Below, piece after piece: positions 37,497-44,040 of a stretch of 44,040 nt of DNA (the first letter of the stretch is position 1; each line of letters starts with the position of its first letter). A program made the position numbers and the translations under genes. Under the pieces are notes generated by a model, which saw only the letters and a list, made by a program, of their open reading frames with translations, made no database searches and was not told where the DNA came from. Source of the stretch: Granulosicoccus sp. (GTDB taxonomy: Bacteria; Pseudomonadota; Gammaproteobacteria; Granulosicoccales; Granulosicoccaceae). Where the stretch lies: assembly GCA_013002205.1 (NCBI GenBank), contig JABDKN010000199.1, positions 1 to 44,040 on the forward strand, given 5' to 3'.

Positions 37497-38423
37497 TCAG
37501 CCGTGTCTACTGACCTCGCCGCCATTTTCCAGGGACTCAGCTATGCTCGCCCACGACAGTTGGCCATTGGCCAGTTGCGCTAACAGATCCGGTTCGCAGG
37601 CCAGCAGTGCCGACGCTGCTGCATCGGGGCTGGATGACAAGGCCAATGCGGCGGCCTGGCGTTCCAGCTCATCGCCGGACTTAAAGGGGCGTCGCAGGTC
37701 TTCGAGTAACTCCTTGCTGGCGAAAGGGCCGACGCAGCGCCATAGCTCTGGCGTTACGCGACGACCAGCTGCCCATCGCTCATGGGCATAGTCGCACAGG
37801 ATTCTGGCCAGTTCAGCATTGGCGCGCTTGTCCAGACCCTGAATTGGATGCAGTGAGCTTTCGATGAATAGCGCCTTGAGTACGAGGTGATTCCAGCGCA
37901 GCTCATCGAAATGTTGCCAAGGATAAGGATTATTGTGCGCTATGGCTTCAAAAACCGCCCGTACACTGGTTCGCAGACCTTCGCCGACCTGCCAGTCAAG
38001 ATCATCGCTTGAGGGGTAAAATGAAAGTCCCTGATACAGTGCAATGGATTCACGAAGATCCGCTGTCTGACACAATTCCTTGAACAGTCGGCCGAACTGC
38101 CTGTCACCGTGTGCGGCTAGCTTGCAGAGCAGCAGAACACGCGCCGCGGTATCAATTGTCCAGTGAACCGGTTGCCAGCCTGCCACGCACTGACCGGCCT
38201 CTTTGATCTCGTTGGCGTCCGGAGACAGTTCATCGCGTCCGAGCTTTCGGGGAATCAAACCAAACGAGATGTGCAGATCACGCTCGGCCTGCTCGCCATC
38301 GAGCAATGAGATTCGATGGTGCAACCAGTCCGCTTGTGCGGCATCGAGGCGTTTGGTCAACCAATTGTCAATCATGGTGGCAGCTTGGCTGGCGATCATG
38401 GTTCGAGTACCGTTGTTGTGCAT
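37497..38423 (-). CDS. eboA: EboA domain protein
   Basis: A 308-residue, mostly helical protein starting three bases after the eboD stop. The C-terminal half contains the EboA signature FDELRWNHLVLKALFIESSLHPIQGLDKRANAELARILCDYAHERWAAGRRVTPELWRCVGPF. No signal peptide or membrane helix is seen, so it should be cytoplasmic. EboA is of unknown biochemical function; ebo genes are required for export or maturation of scytonemin precursors in cyanobacteria. Translational coupling to eboD is likely. Confidence 0.82.
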   Translation of the reverse strand: MHNNGTRTMIASQAATMIDNWLTKRLDAAQADWLHHRISLLDGEQAERDLHISFGLIPRKLGRDELSPDANEIKEAGQCVAGWQPVHWTIDTAARVLLLCKLAAHGDRQFGRLFKELCQTADLRESIALYQGLSFYPSSDDLDWQVGEGLRTSVRAVFEAIAHNNPYPWQHFDELRWNHLVLKALFIESSLHPIQGLDKRANAELARILCDYAHERWAAGRRVTPELWRCVGPFASKELLEDLRRPFKSGDELERQAAALALSSSPDAAASALLACEPDLLAQLANGQLSWASIAESLENGGEVSRHG

Positions 38424-38426
38424 TGC

Positions 38427-39632
38427 TTATTGCGATTTATAGCGTTGCTGCAAGCAGTTGATGGATTCTGCTACCCACGCTGTATTCATGTCATGGACCT
38501 CTACACCTTGTCCCAAAGAGCTGAGCAGGGTAACCGTCAGATCACCGCCCAGGTGTTCACGGAAATCGCTCAGTCCCTGTATGACATCCAGGGTGCCGGC
38601 TGCATTCTCCGTCAGCAGGCTCGGGTGCCACAGTTTGAATCCGATTTGCTCCAGAAGAAAACAGATTCGTTCTTCGCAGCCTGCTTCAAGGAGCCCGGCG
38701 AGAACAGAATAATGTGCATCCAGTGCGATGCCGATAGCCACCGCTTCACCATGTCGCAGGTGATAGCGTGTCAGGGTCTCCAGTCGATGGGCAGACCAGT
38801 GCCCGAAGTCCAGCGGGCGGGCGCTGCCGAATTCGAACGGGTCGCCGCCGTGTGCAATCTGGTGCATATGCAACTCGGCACAGCGCCTGATCATGTATTG
38901 CATCGAACTGTCGTCAAATACGGACAAGGCGTTCGCATTCTGCTCAAGCCATCTATAGAACACAGCGTCACGAATCAGCGCAACCTTCACCGCTTCCGCC
39001 ATGCCGGATATCTTGTCCCGTTGCGGCAGGCTCCTGATGAAATCAAAATCATTGAGAACGGCGAAAGGAGGTGTGAAGGTGCCGATATAGTTTTTCTGGC
39101 CGAACAGATTGACACCGTTCTTCACGCCTACACCGGAATCGTTCTGGGACAGTACGGTTGTTGGTACTCGTATATGACGTATACCCCGGTGTGATGTGGC
39201 AGCCACCAGGCCTACGGCATCCAGCAAAGCGCCTCCGCCCACGCCGATCACGAAGGAATGACGGTCGATGTGATGATCGAAAATCACTTTCTGCATCTTT
39301 TCTACATAGTGCAGGTCCGATTTGAGTTTCTCACCGGCTTCCATTCTCACAGGTTCGGTAACCAGGTCCAGGTACTCTGCATGTGTCATCGCGTATTGCG
39401 TGATCTTCTGCAGTATCAGGGGTTGCGCCAGTAGAACGCCTTCATCGATGAAGACCACCAGTCGGTGTCGCTTGTCCGTTTCTATCTGGTTGACCGTGTC
39501 GAGCAGGAGTTGGTTGTCAGGTTCAAACAGACCGTGCGTGAAACTGACCGGAAATCGATAGGAGACATCGAACTCCTGCCAGCTTGTGCTGGTCGTTCTG
39601 TATTCCACCCGTTGTTGCTGGCTTAGGGACAT
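38427..39632 (-). CDS. eboD: EboD: 3-dehydroquinate-synthase-like sugar-phosphate cyclase
   Basis: A 401-residue protein of the dehydroquinate synthase superfamily. The NAD+ site is FVIGVGGGALLDAVGLVAAT; then RVPTTVLSQNDSGVGVKNGVNLFGQKNYIGTFTPP. The zinc ligands are present: Glu in GMAEAVKVALI, His in DFGHWSAHRLE and His in RHGEAVAIGI. It should therefore cyclise a seven-carbon sugar phosphate, but not necessarily DAHP; EboD-type proteins form their own branch. It is the first gene of the eboD-eboA unit. No strong ribosome site precedes its ATG. Confidence 0.85.
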   Translation of the reverse strand: MSLSQQQRVEYRTTSTSWQEFDVSYRFPVSFTHGLFEPDNQLLLDTVNQIETDKRHRLVVFIDEGVLLAQPLILQKITQYAMTHAEYLDLVTEPVRMEAGEKLKSDLHYVEKMQKVIFDHHIDRHSFVIGVGGGALLDAVGLVAATSHRGIRHIRVPTTVLSQNDSGVGVKNGVNLFGQKNYIGTFTPPFAVLNDFDFIRSLPQRDKISGMAEAVKVALIRDAVFYRWLEQNANALSVFDDSSMQYMIRRCAELHMHQIAHGGDPFEFGSARPLDFGHWSAHRLETLTRYHLRHGEAVAIGIALDAHYSVLAGLLEAGCEERICFLLEQIGFKLWHPSLLTENAAGTLDVIQGLSDFREHLGGDLTVTLLSSLGQGVEVHDMNTAWVAESINCLQQRYKSQ

Positions 39633-39840
39633 GTCGTGCGGATAATCCGTGTTCTGTTGCTTGAATGATGCATTCTCGCTTTGCGATTCGAGATCGACTA
39701 TCTTTCAACGTAGTAGCATAGCCAGCGCATCTCGCGTGTCCACGCCAAGTGGTGTCATGGCGTTTCGGGAATTCGATGCAAGAATGAGACACGGCAGCGC
39801 TATGGCGGCGGCGAATTATTGAATAAGGCCATATTTATCA

Positions 39841-40200
39841 ATGCGATACCTGAATTTACTGCTGTGTACGCTCATGCTGGTGTTTATCGCCGTGCAGTAC
39901 AACGACCCTGATGGGCTGAGCTGGATGCTGATCTACTCGGTACCGGCGATCTGGTGCGCCATAGCCGCGTTTCGGCGAAGCTGGCTACGTCAGCCAGTAC
40001 CCCGGGCACTTCTCCTGGCAAGCCTGGCAGCCGCTGTCGCCGGGATGGTTCTCTTCTGGCCGTCGACGCCTCATTGGTGGGCATCCGAGGTCTGGTACGA
40101 CACCGAGACTGCTCGCGAAGGCATGGGCATGATGATCGTCGTGGCCGTGCTGTGCATTGTGTGGATTAGCGGTCGTCGTCGGGTGGCACCGGACGCATAG
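39841..40200 (+). CDS. Small membrane protein, TMEM220-like family
   Basis: A 119-residue protein with four hydrophobic segments: [57 protein letters not shown] and [15 protein letters not shown]. The marks QYNDPDG and [10 protein letters not shown] fit the 'transmembrane family 220' found in bacteria and animals, whose function is unknown. It starts about 208 bp from the divergent eboD gene and is followed by the ABC genes on the same strand (gap 124 bp). Confidence 0.75.
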   Translation: MRYLNLLLCTLMLVFIAVQYNDPDGLSWMLIYSVPAIWCAIAAFRRSWLRQPVPRALLLASLAAAVAGMVLFWPSTPHWWASEVWYDTETAREGMGMMIVVAVLCIVWISGRRRVAPDA

Positions 40201-40324
40201 CGTCGTCAGGCTACGGTATGCCCTGGATTACCGAGCAGATGCAAGAGCCGGCACCAGGCGACTTTTCTGCGAGCCTGTACACGCTGTTGGAGCAAGCGTG
40301 CTTCATAAACCAGACATCGAGGTC

Positions 40325-41050
40325 ATGAAAGATCGCACTCAGGCAGAAGAAGTGGTGCTCCGCGGACGCCAGTTGACAAAAATCTATGACATGGGCGAAG
40401 TCAGGGTGCAGGCTCTCAAACAGGTCGATATCGACCTGCATACTGGTGAGCTGCTGATTCTGCTGGGCGCCTCTGGGAGCGGCAAGTCGACCTTGCTGAA
40501 CATCATCGGTGGGTTGGATGTGCCCAGCAGTGGCACCTTGTCCTATCTGGACCTGCAACTGGAAACCCTTGATACCGATGGCTTGACCGAGTACCGTCGC
40601 CGCCACGTGGGTTTCGTTTTCCAGTTCTACAATTTGATACCCAGTCTGACAGCACGGGAAAACGTGGCTCTGGTCACCGATATTGCCAGCGATCCGATGC
40701 CAGCCTCGCTGGCGCTCGAACTGGTCGGGCTGTCAGAGCGGTTGGACCACTTTCCAGCGCAGCTCTCCGGCGGTGAACAACAGCGTGTTGCCATTGCCCG
40801 GGCGATTGCCAAACGACCGGATATTCTGCTGTGTGATGAGCCAACCGGCGCCCTGGACAGCGAAACGGGGAAACGTGTGCTGGCGGTACTGGAACAGGTC
40901 AATCGTGAGACCGGCACGACGACGGCGATCATCACACATAATGCCACCATTGGCGCGTTGGGGGATACCGTGCTGCATATGAGCAGCGGCGAAATCGTCG
41001 ATCGAATCAGCAACGAGACACGAGCCAGCGTGGAGTCACTGGATTGGTGA
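40325..41050 (+). CDS. ABC transporter ATP-binding protein (MacB/LolD-like)
   Basis: A 241-residue ATPase. The ATG at 40325 follows GAGG; the frame is open from 40157 but that part overlaps the preceding gene. Walker [11 protein letters not shown]-loop [12 protein letters not shown], signature LSGGEQQR and Walker [13 protein letters not shown] are all intact, with the switch His in IITHN. The [10 protein letters not shown] form belongs to the MacB/LolD group that powers FtsX-type permeases rather than importers. Its stop overlaps the start of the permease gene (GTGA). Confidence 0.93.
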   Translation: MKDRTQAEEVVLRGRQLTKIYDMGEVRVQALKQVDIDLHTGELLILLGASGSGKSTLLNIIGGLDVPSSGTLSYLDLQLETLDTDGLTEYRRRHVGFVFQFYNLIPSLTARENVALVTDIASDPMPASLALELVGLSERLDHFPAQLSGGEQQRVAIARAIAKRPDILLCDEPTGALDSETGKRVLAVLEQVNRETGTTTAIITHNATIGALGDTVLHMSSGEIVDRISNETRASVESLDW

Positions 41051-43416
41051 ACATGACCAGTCTGAGCAGAAAGCTGGTTCGCGAACTGTGGCATCTCAAG
41101 GGACAGGTGTTCTCGATTGCGCTGGTGGTGGCCGTCGGCATCATGAGTGTGATGACCATGCGTGGCAGTTATGATTCGCTGGTTCGTACCCAGCAGATCT
41201 ATTACCAGGACACGGGCTTTGCCGATATCTGGGCGCCACTGCGCCGTGCACCCGAGTCGCTACGCGAGAGGCTGGCCAATATCCCCGGGGTCAGTGGTGT
41301 CGATACACGTGTCTCATTCCTGACGACGCTCGATCTCCCCGATCTGGAAATGCCGGCTCAGGGACTGTTCGTTTCACTGCCCTCGCGTGCCCGCCCGCGC
41401 ATCAATGACATCGTGCTGAAGGCCGGTCGATATCTGGATCCCGATGAGAGCAGCGAGGTTCTTATCAGCGAGAAGTTTGCTACTGCACGTGCACTGCGAC
41501 CGGGAGATGCGCTGACCGCGGTGATCAACGGACAGTTGACGGAACTGGACATCGTGGGTATCGCCATCTCGCCTGAGCACGCTTACTCGGTACCTCCCGG
41601 GTCGCTGTATCCCGATGACAAACGCTACGGGGTCATCTGGATGGGCAGGGATTCACTGGGCCCTGTGTATGATATGGATGGCGCATTCAACGAGGCTATG
41701 TTCACTCTGGAACCGCAAGCCTCCGAGGCTGCGGTTCTGGCGGCAATAGATCGACTGCTGGATCCATATGGTGGCCTCGGTGCCTATGTTCGCAGTGATC
41801 AGATGTCTCACCAGATCATGCAAGCGGAACTGGACCAGAACCGCATCATGGGAACCGCCTTCCCGATCGTGTTCCTGGGCGTCGCCGCTTTTTTACTGAA
41901 TCTGGTACTTGGTCGGTTGATCGCCACCCAACGCGGTGAAATCGGTGTACTAAAGGCATTTGGGTATCATGATCGTGAAGTGGGTACTCACTACCTGCTG
42001 TTTGCCATGGCGGCGGTGGTGCTGGGTGCTATTCCTGGTGCAGCCTTCGGAATATGGCTGGGCCAGGGCTATGTCCGTCTGTATGGACAGTATTTCAATT
42101 TTCCACATCTGCAGTATCAGCCGAGCTTGACCTTACTGATCGGTGCGCTGTCGATCAGTGTCATGGCAGCGGCCCTCGGGGCACTGGCCGCTGTCAGACG
42201 TGCAGCCAGGCTGCCGCCGGCCGAGGCCATGCGCGCAGAGCCACCGGCGCTCTTTCGCGCTGGCTGGCTTGAGCGTAGCGGACTGGCAGAATTTGCCCCG
42301 TCCAGTGTGCGAATGATCCTGCGCAATGTACAGCGCAAGCCCATGCAAAGTGTGTTTTCCTCGGTGGGGGTGGCCCTGTCCACCGCTATTCTGGTGATGG
42401 GACTTTCCATGTTGGACAGCATCCGTTTCATGATGGATTTACAGTTCAATGTCATACAGCGTGAAGACCTGATGCTGGTGTTTGATGAGTTCCTGGATGC
42501 CGAAGTCCTGCGCGATCTTGAAAATATCGACGGCGTGACACGCGTCGAGCCCTACCGCAGCGTTCCTGCAAGGTTGCGTAATGAACATCTGCGCGAGAAA
42601 GTGAGTCTGCAAGGTCTGGCTCCGGATGCTCGGCTTCGTCGACTGGTGGCTGGGTCCGGCCAGGTGCAGCCTGTTCCGGACGCTGGCCTGGTGCTCAGTG
42701 CCACGCTGGCGAAAAAGTTGCGAGTCGCGCCAGGTGATTACCTCAGCGTCGAGGTGCTCGAAGGCAGACGGGTGCAACGCAGCGTGCTCGTCAGTGGCGT
42801 AGTAACCGATTTCATGGGGACCAGCGGTTCAATGTCGTTGAATCGCCTGCATGCACTGGTTCAGGGGCCGGAAATGGTATCCGGTGCTTTTCTGGCAGTT
42901 GAAGATCAGGCACTGAATCGGGTTAATCGATACTTGAAAGGCCTGCCCGCGATTGCCAGTGTCACCTCACCCAAGTCCATGTACGATTCCTTCCAGAAGC
43001 AGATGGATGACAGCCTCTACATTGGCATAGCGTTTTTGATTGCCTTTGCCAGTGTGATCGCCATCGGCGTCATTTATAACGGCGCTCGCATCTCGCTGTC
43101 TGAACGGGGCCGGGAAATGGCCAGTTTGCGGGTGATGGGTTTCCGTCGCAGGGAGGCAGTCATCCTGCTGCTTGGCGAACAGGCCGTCATCACTGTCATT
43201 GCCATTCCCGTTGGCTGGTTCATCGGTTACTGGCTGGCGTTTGGTGTCGCCAGTTCCATCGGAAGCGACGCCTATCGACTGCCCTTCGTGGTGGGCCCAG
43301 CCAGTTTTATCTGGTCCGCAGTCGCAACCTGCGGGGCTGCCGTATTCAGTGGCTTTCTGATTCGGCACAGACTCAACCGACTGGACCTTGTCGAGGTATT
43401 GAAGACCCGTGAATAA
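41047..43416 (+). CDS. FtsX/MacB-type ABC permease with two FtsX domains
   Basis: A 789-residue membrane protein from a GTG at 41047 overlapping the ATPase stop; an ATG at 41053 is also possible. An N-terminal helix ([20 protein letters not shown]) is followed by a periplasmic domain and a three-helix FtsX domain ([41 protein letters not shown]), then a second copy of this layout ending [32 protein letters not shown] and three helices. It should work by mechanotransmission or extraction across the inner membrane with the ATPase and the following HlyD-type protein. The substrate is unknown. Confidence 0.92.
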   Translation: MNMTSLSRKLVRELWHLKGQVFSIALVVAVGIMSVMTMRGSYDSLVRTQQIYYQDTGFADIWAPLRRAPESLRERLANIPGVSGVDTRVSFLTTLDLPDLEMPAQGLFVSLPSRARPRINDIVLKAGRYLDPDESSEVLISEKFATARALRPGDALTAVINGQLTELDIVGIAISPEHAYSVPPGSLYPDDKRYGVIWMGRDSLGPVYDMDGAFNEAMFTLEPQASEAAVLAAIDRLLDPYGGLGAYVRSDQMSHQIMQAELDQNRIMGTAFPIVFLGVAAFLLNLVLGRLIATQRGEIGVLKAFGYHDREVGTHYLLFAMAAVVLGAIPGAAFGIWLGQGYVRLYGQYFNFPHLQYQPSLTLLIGALSISVMAAALGALAAVRRAARLPPAEAMRAEPPALFRAGWLERSGLAEFAPSSVRMILRNVQRKPMQSVFSSVGVALSTAILVMGLSMLDSIRFMMDLQFNVIQREDLMLVFDEFLDAEVLRDLENIDGVTRVEPYRSVPARLRNEHLREKVSLQGLAPDARLRRLVAGSGQVQPVPDAGLVLSATLAKKLRVAPGDYLSVEVLEGRRVQRSVLVSGVVTDFMGTSGSMSLNRLHALVQGPEMVSGAFLAVEDQALNRVNRYLKGLPAIASVTSPKSMYDSFQKQMDDSLYIGIAFLIAFASVIAIGVIYNGARISLSERGREMASLRVMGFRRREAVILLLGEQAVITVIAIPVGWFIGYWLAFGVASSIGSDAYRLPFVVGPASFIWSAVATCGAAVFSGFLIRHRLNRLDLVEVLKTRE

Positions 43417-43458
43417 TCTATCGCCAGGCCGCTGGCCGAACACTGCGGAGGCATGTGC

Positions 43459-44040
43459 GTGTCGATGAACAAGCGTTTGCGAAAATGGCTGATTTCTGCC
43501 CTGGTGGTTATCGCAGTGCTCGCCCTGGGTGTTGCATGGCTGCGCCCGGCTCCCGTGTCTGTTGAAACGGCTGTCCTCTCCCGCGGTAGTCTGTCCATAG
43601 CCGTCGAGGAACGCGGACGCACGCGCGCATCCCAGCGCTACTCGGTAGCGGCGCCTGTCAGTGGCCAGCTGCTGCGTACTGACGTACACGTCGGTCAGCG
43701 TGTGGAACAGGGTGAGACGCTTGCGCGAATTGCACCTCCACCGGAAGACCAGAGAACCGTCGCCACGGCGCGCGCCGAACTGGCCGCCGCCCAGGCACGT
43801 CAGCGAGAAACTGAAGCCTTGCTTCAGGAAGCTCGCAGCACGCTGGCACGCGCTCGCAGCGAGGCAACGCGGCGTACTGAGCTCTACGACAAGGGATTGA
43901 TCAGTATCGAGACCCGTGACCAGTATGCGCAAAATGCCGACGCAGCCAGAGCGCGACTGGCCAGTGCAGAAGCATCGGTGGCCGCGGCGACCGCGCAGGT
44001 ACAGAGCGCTCGTTCACGCCTGCTGGGCGTGGACAGCGAA
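43459..44040 (+). CDS. HlyD-type periplasmic adaptor (3' end cut by window edge)
   Basis: The frame is open for 194 codons to the right edge. A GTG at 43459 is favoured because GGAGG lies seven bases upstream; in-frame ATGs at 43453 and 43465 are possible. One N-terminal helix (WLISALVVIAVLALGVAWL) anchors it in the inner membrane. Then come the adaptor barrel/lipoyl half (YSVAAPVSGQLLRTDVHVGQRVEQGETLARI) and a long coiled coil (ARAELAAAQARQRETEALLQEARSTLARARSEA ... ASAEASVAAATAQVQSA). With the preceding ATPase and permease it forms a tripartite efflux or secretion system; an outer-membrane partner is not seen here. Confidence 0.9.
   Translation, partial: MSMNKRLRKWLISALVVIAVLALGVAWLRPAPVSVETAVLSRGSLSIAVEERGRTRASQRYSVAAPVSGQLLRTDVHVGQRVEQGETLARIAPPPEDQRTVATARAELAAAQARQRETEALLQEARSTLARARSEATRRTELYDKGLISIETRDQYAQNADAARARLASAEASVAAATAQVQSARSRLLGVDSE

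Noticed and set aside
38427-39632. Housekeeping 3-dehydroquinate synthase (aroB)
   Set aside because: No shikimate genes such as aroK are nearby, and the direct neighbour is eboA; the EboD branch is the better reading.

Overview
This 44 kb chromosomal window most likely comes from a free-living, respiring gammaproteobacterium. The protein families, the ATGA-type gene overlaps, the strong Shine-Dalgarno sites before many genes and a base composition somewhat above half G+C all fit. The genus cannot be fixed from the sequence alone. There is no rRNA, tRNA, transposase, phage gene or CRISPR array; this is ordinary chromosome with a few decayed genes.

Layout. 1-3 kb: a cut-off YdcH/DUF465 gene, two divergent C-terminal-haem lipoprotein cytochromes and a Crp/Fnr-family regulator. 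3-6.2 kb: a fatty-acid hydroxylase-type membrane enzyme, a wrecked LysR gene beside a LysE exporter, and thioredoxin 2 (trxC) preceded by a decayed copy of its own first 150 bp. 6.3-15.5 kb: a secreted metallophosphatase with three C-terminal repeats, a two-domain phosphotransferase/P-loop kinase, a Ca2+-type P-ATPase and PEP synthase. 15.5-21.5 kb: DUF302, GGDEF and metallo-beta-lactamase-fold proteins, a sugar-lactonase/mutarotase divergent pair and an NCS2 purine permease. 21.7-28.4 kb: a complete N-type ATPase operon, atpDCQRBEFAG. 28.4-33 kb: the homogentisate operon hmgA-fahA-maiA plus an M24-fold protein. 33.2-39.6 kb: DUF3565, MarC, and a partial ebo/EDB cluster (eboC, an eboF-like gene, eboA, eboD) with an isopentenyl-diphosphate isomerase between them. 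39.8-44 kb: a small membrane protein and a three-gene ABC/FtsX/HlyD export system that runs off the right edge.

Main reading. Four perfect TTGA(C/T)-N4-(G/A)TCAA palindromes lie in intergenic DNA: two before the kinase/Ca2+-ATPase pair, one before PEP synthase and one before the N-ATPase operon. A 9/10 match lies before trxC and a looser TTGA-N6-TCAA palindrome lies upstream of the regulator gene. The regulator carries the E-x-x-S-R recognition-helix signature that reads TTGA half sites but lacks FNR's iron-sulphur cysteines. This suggests a local FixK/Dnr-like low-oxygen or NO regulon joining ion pumping, redox repair and gluconeogenic carbon flow. The second notable region is the partial ebo cluster with an embedded IPP isomerase and an EboF-like protein whose metal ligands look substituted.
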